Made by a program: the position numbers and the translations under genes | The notes under the pieces: generated by a model | Told to the model about the DNA's origin: nothing | The model's database searches: none | What the model saw: the letters and a program-made list of their open reading frames with translations, nothing else | Source of the DNA: Ichthyenterobacterium magnum | Lineage (GTDB): Bacteria; Bacteroidota; Bacteroidia; Flavobacteriales; Flavobacteriaceae | Assembly (NCBI RefSeq): GCF_003610635.1 | Contig: NZ_RAQJ01000001.1 | Location: 868,474 to 932,473, forward strand | Reading direction: 5' to 3' | Length of the DNA: 64,000 nucleotides | Shown: piece after piece, positions 8,738 to 18,088 of the stretch | Numbering within the stretch: the stretch's first letter is position 1 | How the letters are laid out: each line of letters opens with the position of its first letter

Positions 8738-10108
8738 ATGTTGTGTAGGTATTATAAATATTTTTATTTTTTTGTCTGCTTAGCTATGATTTTTTCATGC
8801 GCTTCGGATGATAACTACGTGCCTATAATAATTGAAACAACAACAGATAATTTTGAAATGCAACAAAATAGCTCAATAGAGATTAATGTGTTATCAAACG
8901 ATTCTAATGTTCCTACTAATGGTTCTTTAACTGTATCTAATTCGCAAAACGCAACAATAGAAGTGTTAGATAATAACAATACTGTTACTAATCCTTCAGA
9001 TGATACCATTAAATATACTCCAAATTCAAATTTTGTTGGTAATGACTCTTTTACCTATACACTATGTAATAGTGAAGGAAGTTGTTCTACTGAAACTGTT
9101 TTAATAACCGTAACTCCAGTATCTCCTGTAATTATAGATTTAGAGACTATGCCATATGCAACCCTTTCTGAATATAATTTTTATGAAGGAGAACTACATA
9201 ACTTAGAACCCGTTTTTGGTGTGCTTCCTTACGATTTAAATTCTACCCTATTTAGTGATTATGCTCATAAAAAAAGATTTGTGTGGATGCCAGAAGGATC
9301 AAAAGCTGTATATGAAAATGATTTTACTCCTTTAAATTTTCCTGTTGGAGCTGTTTTAATAAAAAACTTTTATTATGATGGTGTTCAACCTAACAATACA
9401 ACAAGAATTATTGAAACGCGCTTAATGTATAAAACTGAAAGCGGATGGGATTTTGCAAACTATGTTTGGAACGAAAGTCAAACAGAAGCAACATTTACTG
9501 ATAGCTCAAGTTTTGTTTCTCTTGACTGGATTGAAGATGGTAATCTAAAATCTGTAAACTATCAGGTTCCATCAAGAGCAGATTGTTTTACATGCCATAA
9601 TAAAAATGTTATACCAATTCCTATTGGTCCAAAACCTCAAAACCTAAATAGAGACTATACTTATTCTAATGGTATTTCAAATCAATTAAGTAAGTGGATA
9701 GAATTTGGTTATTTAGAAGATAATTTACCTCCTACAATTGTTTCGACAGTTAAATGGGATGATGAATCTTTACCTTTAAATGATAGAGTAAGATCATATG
9801 TAGACATTAATTGTGCACACTGTCATGCAGACCAAAGTTACTGTGAGTATAGAACAATGCGTTTTGCTTTTAATGAAAATGATGATGATTATAATATGGG
9901 TATTTGTGTTCCGCCACAAACACAAGTTTCTCCTTACACTAGAATTATTGTCCCTGGTAATATTAATAACTCATTATTACATTTTAGAATAAGTACAATA
10001 CAACAACAATATAAAATGCCTTTATTAGGAAGAACTTTGCAGCACGAAGAAGGTGTTCAATTAATCGAACAATGGATAAACTCTCTTAATACTGGAGAAT
10101 GCCAATAA
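8738..10108 (+). CDS. Diheme c-type cytochrome-like lipoprotein with N-terminal Ig-like domain (SO2930-like)
   Basis: A 456-residue exported lipoprotein: the signal FFVCLAMIFSCASDD has a lipobox ending at Cys. Residues about 30-125 resemble a cadherin-like/Big_9 domain (EINVLSNDS, IKYTPNSNFVGNDSFTYTL). The rest resembles the SO2930 diheme cytochrome family, with CxxCH motifs CFTCHNKNVIPIPIG (about residue 285) and CAHCHADQS (about 360), and WIDSLN-like end EQWINSLNTGECQ. It is probably periplasmic or surface-anchored and carries two c-type hemes. The downstream T9SS protein starts 23 bases after its stop, which suggests an operon. Electron-transfer partner unknown. Confidence 0.82.
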   Translation: MLCRYYKYFYFFVCLAMIFSCASDDNYVPIIIETTTDNFEMQQNSSIEINVLSNDSNVPTNGSLTVSNSQNATIEVLDNNNTVTNPSDDTIKYTPNSNFVGNDSFTYTLCNSEGSCSTETVLITVTPVSPVIIDLETMPYATLSEYNFYEGELHNLEPVFGVLPYDLNSTLFSDYAHKKRFVWMPEGSKAVYENDFTPLNFPVGAVLIKNFYYDGVQPNNTTRIIETRLMYKTESGWDFANYVWNESQTEATFTDSSSFVSLDWIEDGNLKSVNYQVPSRADCFTCHNKNVIPIPIGPKPQNLNRDYTYSNGISNQLSKWIEFGYLEDNLPPTIVSTVKWDDESLPLNDRVRSYVDINCAHCHADQSYCEYRTMRFAFNENDDDYNMGICVPPQTQVSPYTRIIVPGNINNSLLHFRISTIQQQYKMPLLGRTLQHEEGVQLIEQWINSLNTGECQ

Positions 10109-10131
10109 ATATCAATTTTAAAAACAACCTC

Positions 10132-12162
10132 ATGAAATCAAAATTACTTTTTTCACTTCTTGTAAGCTTTATTTTTAGCTTTCAAGCAATTGCACAACCA
10201 GCAAATGATTTATTTGGTGGAGCAATACCAATTACACCTTCTCCAGAAGGTAATAGCTGTGCTACTATATTCAATTTACCATTCTCCTCTGACGGAACAA
10301 CAGACAGTGGTATTCAAGGGTCATGTACATCTTCTGGTTTAGATCAGTTTTTTACTTGGACCGCCACTACTAACGGTCTTAGTTTCTCTTCTCAAAACCC
10401 AGGAAACCCAGGAATTGTTGTTTGGGATTCTACCGGAGCAATAGAGTATTCATGTCTTAATACTTTTTCTACAGGTCTTTTAGATGGATGGAACGTAGGT
10501 GATGATTTAGTGATTCAAATTTATGACTATCAAGGTACTTCTTTAGTTGATGTATCTTTTTGTTTAGAAGCTGTAGATTTTATACCTCCACCAGCTCAAC
10601 CAGTAACATTTACCTCATCATCTTCTGGGTCTAGCGGTAATTATAAACTAGCTGCTGTAGATATGAATGGAGATTTTTTAGATGACCTTGTATCTGTTTC
10701 ATCAACTAATGTAAACATTAGAGAACAAGTTAATGGTGGATTTGTTACTAAAAATATAACAACACCTTCTGCCGATTGGCTTCCTAGTTGGAGTATGGCC
10801 GCAGGAGATTATGACAGAAATGGATATACCGATTTAATGTATGGTAATGGTGATGGTGTTACCTTTATGAGGTCAAATAACTCAGGAACAGGATTTACAG
10901 AGTTTTCTACAGATTATAATGTACTAGATATTTTTTCTCAACGTACAAATTTTGTAGACATTAATGATGATGGCCATTTAGACGCTTTTGTATGTCACGA
11001 TGTAAGTGCCAACGTATACTTTATTAATGATGGCTCTGGTAATTTAACGCAAATTCAAGGTGGTTTAGGTGATATTACTGGTAATTATGGTTCAATTTGG
11101 ATAGATTATGACAATGATAGAGATTTAGATATGTTTATAGCTAAATGTGGTAGTGGCCCAATAAATCAATTACACACTAATGATGGAAATGAGAATTATA
11201 CTGAAAATTCTGCAGATTATGGTTTAAATGATAACATACAAACTTGGTCTTCTGCTTGGGGAGATTTTGATAATGATGGAGATATGGATCTTTTTATTGG
11301 GGCAAGTTCTGGTTCACATAAACTTCTAAGAAATAACATAGATCCCTATGTAAATAACCCTCCAAATGCCGTTTCATTTACTAATGTTTCAGGAGCTTCT
11401 GGCGTAAACCTCTTAACTGCTACATCAACAGAAACAACTACTTATGATTTTGATAATGACGGAAATCTTGATTTAGTATCAGGTGGAAATGTACTATTTG
11501 GTAACGGTGATTTAACGTTTTCTGTATATGAAGATGTATTTCCTGGAGCTGGCGCTTATGGTGATTTAAACAATGATGGCTATATTGATTCATTTTCTAA
11601 CGGAAATATATATCTTAACAACGCAGAAACAAATAATAATTGGGTAAAAATACACTTAACTGGTGTACAAAGTAATATAAATGGTATTGGAGCTAGAGTT
11701 GAAGTTCATACTGATTCTGGAACGCAAATAAGAGATGTTAAAAGTGGAGATGGTTTTAGATATATGAGCTCTTTAAATGTTCATTTTGGTATTGGTTCTG
11801 ATACATCTATTAATAGTATTGTGGTTTATTGGCCTCATGATGGTAATGTTGACACTATACTTGGTCCTCCAATTAATACTGCAGTAGAAATCACTGAAGG
11901 CGATACACTTACTAACCTTGAAAACTCTTTAGATGACAGTTTAGTAATTTATCCAAACCCTGTTAAAGAAGCATTAAATATTAACTTAACAGATAGTTTA
12001 GAAAATGCTGTTTATTCCATCTTTAATATTGAAGGAAAACTTGTAGTGAATGCAAGCTTAAATACAAATACAATAGACGTATCTCAATTAAGTGCTGGTA
12101 ATTACATTTTAAGAGTTAAATCAAACAACTCTATAAAAACACAAAAATTTATTAAACAATAA
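10132..12162 (+). CDS. VCBS/FG-GAP repeat protein with ASPIC/UnbV domain and T9SS type A sorting signal
   Basis: A 676-residue secreted protein. The signal peptide ends LVSFIFSFQAIAQ. Several Asp-rich FG-GAP/VCBS-type repeats follow, each with a D-x-D-x-D-G-like calcium loop (DMNGDFLDDLV, DYDRNGYTDLM, DINDDGHLDAF, DYDNDRDLDMF, DFDNDGDMDLF, DFDNDGNLDLV). Then an ASPIC/UnbV segment (NNWVKIHLTGVQSNINGIGA, SSLNVHFGIG) and a type A sorting domain with VIYPNPVKEALNINL and SAGNYILRVKSNN. I start at the MKSKLLF signal peptide (10132), not the frame start at 10099. The likely role is a surface-exposed propeller partnered with the preceding diheme lipoprotein. Confidence 0.88.
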   Translation: MKSKLLFSLLVSFIFSFQAIAQPANDLFGGAIPITPSPEGNSCATIFNLPFSSDGTTDSGIQGSCTSSGLDQFFTWTATTNGLSFSSQNPGNPGIVVWDSTGAIEYSCLNTFSTGLLDGWNVGDDLVIQIYDYQGTSLVDVSFCLEAVDFIPPPAQPVTFTSSSSGSSGNYKLAAVDMNGDFLDDLVSVSSTNVNIREQVNGGFVTKNITTPSADWLPSWSMAAGDYDRNGYTDLMYGNGDGVTFMRSNNSGTGFTEFSTDYNVLDIFSQRTNFVDINDDGHLDAFVCHDVSANVYFINDGSGNLTQIQGGLGDITGNYGSIWIDYDNDRDLDMFIAKCGSGPINQLHTNDGNENYTENSADYGLNDNIQTWSSAWGDFDNDGDMDLFIGASSGSHKLLRNNIDPYVNNPPNAVSFTNVSGASGVNLLTATSTETTTYDFDNDGNLDLVSGGNVLFGNGDLTFSVYEDVFPGAGAYGDLNNDGYIDSFSNGNIYLNNAETNNNWVKIHLTGVQSNINGIGARVEVHTDSGTQIRDVKSGDGFRYMSSLNVHFGIGSDTSINSIVVYWPHDGNVDTILGPPINTAVEITEGDTLTNLENSLDDSLVIYPNPVKEALNINLTDSLENAVYSIFNIEGKLVVNASLNTNTIDVSQLSAGNYILRVKSNNSIKTQKFIKQ

Positions 12163-12180
12163 CGTTTAAATAATAGAACA

Positions 12181-12216
12181 AAAAAAATCCGTTCAATAAA
12201 TGAGCGGATTTTTTTT
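12181..12216 (+). terminator. Rho-independent terminator after the T9SS protein gene
   Basis: AATCCGTTCA (12186-12195) pairs with TGAGCGGATT (12201-12210), with one G-U pair, a 5-base loop and a run of eight T residues in all. Confidence 0.88.
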
Positions 12217-12248
12217 GTTCTATATTGGTCTTCTGAAAAAGTTAATTT

Positions 12249-13160
12249 ATGTTACAGGTTCAAGACATATCGTTTAGCTATACCAATAAACAAATACTTA
12301 AAAATATCTCTTTTAATTTAGCTGTTGGTGATTACCTTTCTATTATTGGAGAAAGCGGCTCAGGAAAAAGCACTTTATTAAAGTTACTCTATGGTGAATA
12401 TAATCTAGATGATGGAAGCATTTTTTGGAAAGATAAAAAAATTCTTGGGCCAGAATACAATCTAGTAATTGGCTATGATTTCATAAAATATGTAGCACAA
12501 GAGTTTGATTTGATGCCATTTATTTCTGTTGAAGAAAATATTGGTAAATTCCTTTCTAATTTCTTTCCAAAAGAAAAAAAAGAACGTATTACAGAGCTAT
12601 TAGAAGTTGTTGAGTTAACAAATTTTGCTAAAACCAAAGTAAAATTATTAAGTGGCGGACAAAAACAACGTGTAGCACTTGCTAGAGCCATAGCAAAACA
12701 GCCAGAAATTATTCTTCTAGACGAGCCATTTAGTCACATAGATAATTTTAAAAAACAATCTTTAAGAAGAAGGTTATTTAAATATTTAAAAGAAAAAAAT
12801 ATTGCCTGTATTGTTGCAACTCACGACAAAGAAGATGTTCTAGGTTATGCAGATACAATGTTGGTTTTAGATAATACTAAAGTACTAGCAATCGACACAC
12901 CAGAAATTTTATACAAAAACCCTAAAACACCATTAGTTGCTTCGTTTTTTGGTGAATATAATATAATTCGTGGAGAAATTATCTACGCACATCAGCTTCA
13001 ACTTACTGAGAAATCTAATCTTAAAGTTATTGTGAAACAGTCTTATTTTAAAGGAAACTATTGCTTAATAGAGGCTGAATTTGAAAGTAAAACCATATTC
13101 TTTTTTCATCTTAAAGAACTACAAAAAGGACAAACTCTATTTTTAGAAAAAATTAAGTAA
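12249..13160 (+). CDS. ABC transporter ATP-binding protein (orphan)
   Basis: A 303-residue ATPase. Walker A GESGSGKSTLLKLL (about residues 37-50), signature LSGGQKQRVALARA (about 136-149), Walker B IILLDEPFSHIDN and the switch histidine in VATHDKEDV are all intact, so it is an active ABC ATPase. After residue 220 a short C-terminal domain resembles the regulatory/TOBE-like tail of FbpC/PotA-type importers. No permease or binding protein lies next to it, so the partner must be elsewhere and the substrate is unknown. It converges with the GreA-like gene and overlaps it by eight bases at the stops. Confidence 0.85.
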   Translation: MLQVQDISFSYTNKQILKNISFNLAVGDYLSIIGESGSGKSTLLKLLYGEYNLDDGSIFWKDKKILGPEYNLVIGYDFIKYVAQEFDLMPFISVEENIGKFLSNFFPKEKKERITELLEVVELTNFAKTKVKLLSGGQKQRVALARAIAKQPEIILLDEPFSHIDNFKKQSLRRRLFKYLKEKNIACIVATHDKEDVLGYADTMLVLDNTKVLAIDTPEILYKNPKTPLVASFFGEYNIIRGEIIYAHQLQLTEKSNLKVIVKQSYFKGNYCLIEAEFESKTIFFFHLKELQKGQTLFLEKIK

Positions 13161-13602
13161 CCAAACTAACCTCAAACGTGTTTTCTCTAAAACTAACAAT
13201 CTCTCCAACTGTCTTTCCTAGTAACAGTCTAGCTATTGGTGTATTGGCAGAAATAGCATAAAATACATCTTCGTCTATTTTTAATGCTCCAGCACTTACT
13301 GCTATAAAATAATTGTTTTGCGACGTGTAAACCATACTTCCTAAGCTTACAATATTAGACTCTTTAGAAATGTCTATTTTGGAAAGTATTGCTTTTAATC
13401 TTTGTGTTTCAACTAATTGTTGTCCAATTTTTTCACGTTCTAATTGCAACATTGCTCTACCTGTTTCATGTTTATCTCCAGCGCTGCTTTTAGTTTCTGT
13501 TGTTAGAGACTCTTGAATCTCATGAATGGATTTTTGAATAGTTTGCAAACGGTTTTCAACAAATTCACTACACAAATTATATAATTGCTGTTTGATATTC
13601 AT
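13153..13602 (-). CDS. GreA/GreB-like C-terminal-domain protein
   Basis: A 149-residue cytoplasmic protein. Residues 1-75 form a helical, coiled-coil-like region (LQTIQKSIHEIQESL, AMLQLEREKIGQQL) and the rest resembles the FKBP-like C-terminal domain of GreA/GreB transcript-cleavage factors (SLGSMVYTSQNNYFI, ISANTPIARLLLGKTVGEIV). The order coiled coil then globular domain matches Gre factors, but the acidic tip residues of true GreA are not evident, so RNA polymerase binding is only inferred. It starts directly after the stop of the FAD oxidoreductase gene (TAA then ATG with no gap), so the two are one transcript. Confidence 0.7.
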   Translation of the reverse strand: MNIKQQLYNLCSEFVENRLQTIQKSIHEIQESLTTETKSSAGDKHETGRAMLQLEREKIGQQLVETQRLKAILSKIDISKESNIVSLGSMVYTSQNNYFIAVSAGALKIDEDVFYAISANTPIARLLLGKTVGEIVSFRENTFEVSLVT

Positions 13603-14712
13603 TTATACTAAATCCGCTAATTCTTTACCAACAAGACTACCAATAGCAACTCCCATTCCACCTAGTCTTACTCCGCAAAACACGTTGTTAGAGACTTGTT
13701 TTACAATGGCTTTTTTCTGATCACCAACACCCATAATACCAGACCAGCGATAATCTACTTCAAAAGGTGTGTTTGGTAAAATTGTGGTTTGCAATAGTTC
13801 TTCAAGCTTATTTTGTATAACTTGGGTTTGCCCAAATTGAGTGGTTTCTTCAACTTTAAAATCTAAGTTTCTTCCGCCACCAAATAAAATTCTATTATCT
13901 ATATTTCTAAAATAATAATAACCTCTATCTAAATGAAATGTTCCTTTTATATGTAAATTTTTAATTGGTTTAGTAATCAAGACTTGTGCTCTAGCAGGTT
14001 TAACACTCTCATCTAATAGTTGCGAAGCAAAACCATTAGTAGCAATTAGTAGTTTTGAAGCCGAAAACTCAAATTGATTAGTCTTTATTTTTACTGAATT
14101 AATGTCTTCAGTAAATTCTTCAACCTGAATGTTATTTAAAATATTTATTCCGTTTTTTAATGCTAATTTCGTCAATGATGCCATCATTTTACCTGTATCA
14201 ATTTGCCCTTCAAACAGATTAAAAACATACTGAGGTTTAATCTTAGTAAAGCCAAAACTATTTGCTTTAAGACTATATACATCGTTATCAAATAAAGGTT
14301 TTAAAAAGGAATTTATGCGCACTCTTTCTGAAATACAATTTTCAAATAAACCATCACCTTCCTTAAACAACTCATAACCACCTAACTCCTTATAATCTAA
14401 TTTTTCATCGCCTAAAGTTTCTCGAAGTAGTCGTAACCCTTTAATTCGTTTCTCTACTAGTTGAAGCACCTCAGTTTCTGAATGCGATTTTAAATCTTCA
14501 ATAATTTCGCTTAAACTTCCAAAGCAAGCAAATCCAGCATTTTTAGTACTTGCGCCTTGTGGCAATGTTCCTTTTTCTAGAATTAAAATTTTAGCCTTCG
14601 GAAAACGCTCTTTAAGTTTTAAAGCGCAATTCAAGCCAACAATTCCGCTACCAATAACAGCAAAGTCTACATTTGTTAACCATGTTTTTATTTCCCAATA
14701 CGATAAGTTCAT
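13603..14712 (-). CDS. FAD-dependent oxidoreductase, DadA/glycine-oxidase type
   Basis: A 369-residue flavoenzyme of the DAO family. The FAD-binding motif FAVIGSGIVGLNCALKLKE begins at residue 18, followed by ILEKGTLPQGASTKNAGFAC, the segment that contacts the flavin in DadA/ThiO relatives; the C-terminal FAD loop is GVRLGGMGVAIG. These enzymes oxidise amino acids or related amines; the substrate cannot be told from sequence. No membrane segment. It is followed without a gap by the GreA-like gene, and its start is separated from accC by the hairpin at 14725-14755. Confidence 0.85.
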   Translation of the reverse strand: MNLSYWEIKTWLTNVDFAVIGSGIVGLNCALKLKERFPKAKILILEKGTLPQGASTKNAGFACFGSLSEIIEDLKSHSETEVLQLVEKRIKGLRLLRETLGDEKLDYKELGGYELFKEGDGLFENCISERVRINSFLKPLFDNDVYSLKANSFGFTKIKPQYVFNLFEGQIDTGKMMASLTKLALKNGINILNNIQVEEFTEDINSVKIKTNQFEFSASKLLIATNGFASQLLDESVKPARAQVLITKPIKNLHIKGTFHLDRGYYYFRNIDNRILFGGGRNLDFKVEETTQFGQTQVIQNKLEELLQTTILPNTPFEVDYRWSGIMGVGDQKKAIVKQVSNNVFCGVRLGGMGVAIGSLVGKELADLV

Positions 14713-14724
14713 ATTACTAAAATA

Positions 14725-14755
14725 AAACTCCGAAATTACTTTCGGAGTTTTTTTT
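14725..14755 (-). terminator. Terminator hairpin downstream of accC (probably bidirectional)
   Basis: AAACTCCGAAA (14725-14735) pairs with TTTCGGAGTTT (14740-14750) around TTAC. It follows the accC stop by a few bases on the minus strand; T tracts flank both sides, the longer on the plus strand. Confidence 0.8.
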
Positions 14756-14757
14756 AT

Positions 14758-16107
14758 CTAATCTTCTTCAGGTTTCATTTCAAAGTCTTCCATGAACTTA
14801 GTGGTGTAGTTTCCTGCTAAATAATCTGGATGCTCCATCAATTGTCTGTGAAACGGAATCGTGGTTTTAATACCTTCTATAACGAATTCGTCTAAAGCAC
14901 GTTTCATTTTGTTAATTGCTTCTTCTCTTGTTTGCGCTGTCGTAATCAACTTAGCAATCATAGAATCATAATTTGGAGGAATTACATAACCAGCATAAAC
15001 ATGCGTATCTAAACGCACGCCATGTCCACCTGGAGCATGTAATGTTGTAATGCGACCTGGAGATGGTCTGAAATCATTAAATGGGTCTTCAGCATTAATT
15101 CTACATTCGATAGAATGTAAATTTGGTGTATAGTTTTTCCCAGAAATTGGAACTCCTGCCGCTACAAGGATTTGCTCACGTATTAAGTCGAAATCAATTA
15201 CTTGTTCTGTAATTGGATGCTCAACTTGTATACGCGTATTCATTTCCATGAAATAGAAATTTCTATGTTTATCCACTAAAAACTCTACAGTTCCAGCGCC
15301 TTCATACTTAATATACTCTGCAGCTTTTACCGCAGCTTTACCCATTTTATCTCTTAATTCTTCCGTCATAAATGGCGAAGGAACTTCTTCTGTTAATTTT
15401 TGATGTCGACGTTGTACTGAGCAATCACGTTCTGATAAATGACATGCTTTACCTCGAGAATCACCAACAATTTGTATTTCGATATGACGTGGCTCTTCAA
15501 TAAGTTTTTCCATGTACATATCATCATTACCAAATGCTGCTTTAGATTCTTGTCTTGCAGAATCCCAAGCATCTTTTAAGTCTTCAGGCTTCCAAACGGC
15601 ACGCATCCCTTTTCCGCCACCACCAGCTGAAGCTTTAAGCATCACTGGATATCCGGTTTCTGCTGCTACTTTTTTACATTCATCAAATGTTTCAATAACG
15701 CCTTCACTTCCAGGAACACATGGTACGCCAGCAGCTTTCATTGTCGCTTTTGCATTTGCTTTATCTCCCATTCTATCAATCATTTCAGGAGATGCTCCTA
15801 TAAATTTGATATCATGCTCTTCACATATTTTAGAAAATTTTGCGTTTTCAGATAAGAATCCGTATCCAGGATGAATTGCGTCTGCATTAGTAATTTCAGC
15901 CGCTGCAATAACGTTTGACATTTTAAGATAAGACTCATTACTAGGTGCAGGTCCAATACATACTGCTTCGTCAGCAAACTTTACGTGTAAGCTTTCTGCA
16001 TCTGCAGTAGAATATACAGCTACCGACTTGATGCCCATTTCTTTACAGGTTCTAATAACACGTAGTGCTATTTCTCCTCTATTGGCTATTAGTATTTTTT
16101 TAAACAT
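14758..16107 (-). CDS. accC: Acetyl-CoA carboxylase, biotin carboxylase subunit
   Basis: A 449-residue ATP-grasp enzyme that carboxylates the biotin on AccB with bicarbonate and ATP, the first half-reaction of fatty-acid synthesis. It starts [20 protein letters not shown]; the glycine-rich ATP loop is [15 protein letters not shown] (about residues 158-172), and [16 protein letters not shown] (about 288-303) carries the catalytic Glu/Asn/Arg residues. Length equals the E. coli protein. It is the last gene of fabH-accB-accC on the minus strand, with a 75-base gap after accB that contains heptamer repeats, and ends at the hairpin at 14725. Confidence 0.97.
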   Translation of the reverse strand: MFKKILIANRGEIALRVIRTCKEMGIKSVAVYSTADAESLHVKFADEAVCIGPAPSNESYLKMSNVIAAAEITNADAIHPGYGFLSENAKFSKICEEHDIKFIGASPEMIDRMGDKANAKATMKAAGVPCVPGSEGVIETFDECKKVAAETGYPVMLKASAGGGGKGMRAVWKPEDLKDAWDSARQESKAAFGNDDMYMEKLIEEPRHIEIQIVGDSRGKACHLSERDCSVQRRHQKLTEEVPSPFMTEELRDKMGKAAVKAAEYIKYEGAGTVEFLVDKHRNFYFMEMNTRIQVEHPITEQVIDFDLIREQILVAAGVPISGKNYTPNLHSIECRINAEDPFNDFRPSPGRITTLHAPGGHGVRLDTHVYAGYVIPPNYDSMIAKLITTAQTREEAINKMKRALDEFVIEGIKTTIPFHRQLMEHPDYLAGNYTTKFMEDFEMKPEED

Positions 16108-16123
16108 AACTTCTTAGTATTTA

Positions 16124-16144
16124 AAATTTCAAATTCCAAATTCC
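16124..16144. repeat. Heptamer tandem repeat in the accB-accC gap
   Basis: Three consecutive 7-base units AAATTTC, AAATTCC, AAATTCC. About 20 bases further, TTTGGAACTTTAAATTTGG at 16163-16181 carries related heptamers in the opposite orientation, so the two can pair. No reading frame. A similar heptamer array is at 60158-60185. Confidence 0.6.
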
Positions 16145-16182
16145 AACAGGTTGGGATTTTTACTTTGGAACTTTAAATTTGG

Positions 16183-16668
16183 TTATGATGGATCTACTAA
16201 AAATAATGGTTGGTCAAATTCTACTGGAGAAGAATCATCAACTAATATTTTTACAATTTTTCCAGAAACTTCAGATTCTATTTCATTAAATAGTTTCATT
16301 GCTTCAATGACACAAAGCACATCACCTTCGTTAATTGAAGTTCCAACCTCAACAAAAACAGGTTTGTCTGGTGAAGGTTTACGATAAAACGTTCCAATAA
16401 TTGGAGATTTAATCGTTATATATTTTGAATCATTATCGTTAGTTGGTGTAGGAGTTGTAGGAGCTGCTTCGGCTACAGGAGCTGCTGCCACGACAGGTGC
16501 TTGTGCTACAGGAGCATTAACAGGTATTTGCTGAACATAGGTTGTTGTTTCACCTTTCTCATCACCTGTTTTAATGGTGATTTTTATATCGTCCATTTCT
16601 AATTTAACCTCACTTGCGCCAGACTTAGCGACAAATTTGATTAAGTTTTGAATTTCCTTAATATCCAT
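16183..16668 (-). CDS. accB: Acetyl-CoA carboxylase, biotin carboxyl carrier protein
   Basis: A 161-residue carrier that holds biotin and shuttles the carboxyl group from AccC to the carboxyltransferase. Residues 1-40 are the AccB N-terminal segment ([20 protein letters not shown]), 45-78 is the flexible Ala/Pro-rich linker, and 85-161 the biotinyl domain, with the biotinylated lysine K125 in [13 protein letters not shown]. The family also shows [19 protein letters not shown], the thumb region. It lies between fabH (34 bases upstream) and accC, as expected for a fatty-acid initiation operon. Confidence 0.96.
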   Translation of the reverse strand: MDIKEIQNLIKFVAKSGASEVKLEMDDIKITIKTGDEKGETTTYVQQIPVNAPVAQAPVVAAAPVAEAAPTTPTPTNDNDSKYITIKSPIIGTFYRKPSPDKPVFVEVGTSINEGDVLCVIEAMKLFNEIESEVSGKIVKILVDDSSPVEFDQPLFLVDPS

Positions 16669-16702
16669 AATTATTAAATTAGTTAATTAGTTAGTTTTAG
16701 TG

Positions 16703-17698
16703 TTAAGAATTATAAGCCCATTTAAAATAGATTGAGCCCCAAGTAAATCCACCTCCAAAAGCAGCAAAAATAAGATTATCTCCTTTTTTTAGTTGAGATT
16801 CATAATCATTCAATAATAAAGGTAAAGTTGCAGATGTTGTATTTCCGTATTTTTGGATATTCATCATTACTTTATCTTCTTCTAAATTTATTCTGTTAGC
16901 TGTAGCATCAATAATACGTTTGTTTGCTTGATGCGCTACAAGCCAAGAAATATCTTCGTTTGTAAGATTGTTTCTTTTTAATATTTTTTCTGCAACATCA
17001 GCCATATTAAAAACGGCATTTTTAAATACTGTTTTTCCATCTTGAAAAACATAGTGTTTACCTTCAGCTACGGCTTCTGGTGTTGACGGATACGATGAGC
17101 CTCCATATGTTGCTTGCAAAAACTCTCTGCCTTCGCCATTACTTCTTAAAAGTTCGTCTTGAAGACCTAAACCTTCATGGTTAGCTTCAAACAAAACAGC
17201 TCCAGCTCCATCACCAAAAATGATACATGTTGCTCTATCTTCATAATTAATAAATGAAGAGTTTTTATCTGCTCCTATTAAAAGAACATTTTTATATTTT
17301 CCTGATTCTATGTAGCTAGAGGCAACAGACATTCCGAATAAAAAACTAGAACACGCCGCTTCTAAATCGAACGAAAATGCATTTGTAGCTCCAATCTCAG
17401 TTGCTGTATATGCTGCTGTTGAAGCAGCTTTCATGTCTGGTGTTGCTGTTGCAACAATGACCAACTCTATATCTTTTGGGTCTATTCCCTTTTTTGAAAT
17501 TAGATCGTTAGCCGCATTAATAGCTAAAAAAGAAGTTCCTTTTCCTTGATCTTTTAAAATACGTCTTTCTTTAATACCTGTTCGTGAAGTAATCCATTCG
17601 TCATTTGTATCAACCATTGTTTCCAATATTTGGTTAGTTAATACATATTCAGGCAAATAAGCTCCTAATGCAGTAATTGCAGCTGTGATTTTACTCAT
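16703..17698 (-). CDS. fabH: Beta-ketoacyl-ACP synthase III
   Basis: A 331-residue thiolase-fold enzyme that condenses an acyl-CoA primer with malonyl-ACP and so starts fatty-acid chains; in this group it normally accepts branched primers. The catalytic triad is visible: C116 in DLEAACSSFLFGM, His in WLVAHQANKRIID and Asn in IQKYGNTTSATLPL. The end GGGFTWGSIYFKW is typical. It heads the fabH-accB-accC unit; the terminator at 17830-17856 separates it from rpmF, so it probably has its own promoter in the 178-base gap upstream. Confidence 0.96.
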   Translation of the reverse strand: MSKITAAITALGAYLPEYVLTNQILETMVDTNDEWITSRTGIKERRILKDQGKGTSFLAINAANDLISKKGIDPKDIELVIVATATPDMKAASTAAYTATEIGATNAFSFDLEAACSSFLFGMSVASSYIESGKYKNVLLIGADKNSSFINYEDRATCIIFGDGAGAVLFEANHEGLGLQDELLRSNGEGREFLQATYGGSSYPSTPEAVAEGKHYVFQDGKTVFKNAVFNMADVAEKILKRNNLTNEDISWLVAHQANKRIIDATANRINLEEDKVMMNIQKYGNTTSATLPLLLNDYESQLKKGDNLIFAAFGGGFTWGSIYFKWAYNS

Positions 17699-17829
17699 TG
17701 TTAATTATTAATTAAACCGTAAAAATGGCAAAAAGCGCCAAAAACAAGCAAATAATTAGTGAATTTACTAAATTTTGGCTTAATATTTTGCAAATTAAGT
17801 TGTTTTTGAGACTTTGAGAAATTAAACAC

Positions 17830-17856
17830 AAAAAAACGCTCATAAATGAGCGTTTT
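17830..17856 (-). terminator. Rho-independent terminator after rpmF
   Basis: AAAACGCTCAT (17833-17843) pairs with ATGAGCGTTTT (17846-17856) around AA; on the minus strand the stem runs into seven T residues. It lies about 20 bases after the rpmF stop. Confidence 0.85.
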
Positions 17857-17876
17857 CTTATATGCATGCATAATAA

Positions 17877-18080
17877 TTATGCTAAATTTTCTTCTTTTTC
17901 AGAATTGTCAATTAATACTTGACCTCTGTAATATAACTTACCTTCGTGCCAGTGAGCTCTGTGGTATAAGTGTGCTTCTCCTGTAGTAGGACACGTAGCA
18001 ATTTGAGGAACAGTTGCTTTATAGTGTGTTCTTCTTTTATCTCTTCTAGTTCTAGAAATTTTTCTTTTAGGATGTGCCAT
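17877..18080 (-). CDS. rpmF: 50S ribosomal protein L32
   Basis: A 67-residue basic ribosomal protein of the large subunit. The start [20 protein letters not shown] is the L32 signature. The zinc-ribbon version of L32 has four cysteines; here only one remains ([18 protein letters not shown]), so this is the zinc-free form. It starts eight bases after the DUF177 gene, the conserved partner of rpmF in bacteria, and is followed by a terminator, so DUF177-rpmF is the natural transcript. Confidence 0.96.
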   Translation of the reverse strand: MAHPKRKISRTRRDKRRTHYKATVPQIATCPTTGEAHLYHRAHWHEGKLYYRGQVLIDNSEKEENLA

Positions 18081-18088
18081 TTTATATG

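Noticed and set aside
15512-15874. 120-codon frame antisense to accC
   Set aside because: It lies wholly inside the strongly conserved accC gene; composition is that of a mirrored reading frame.
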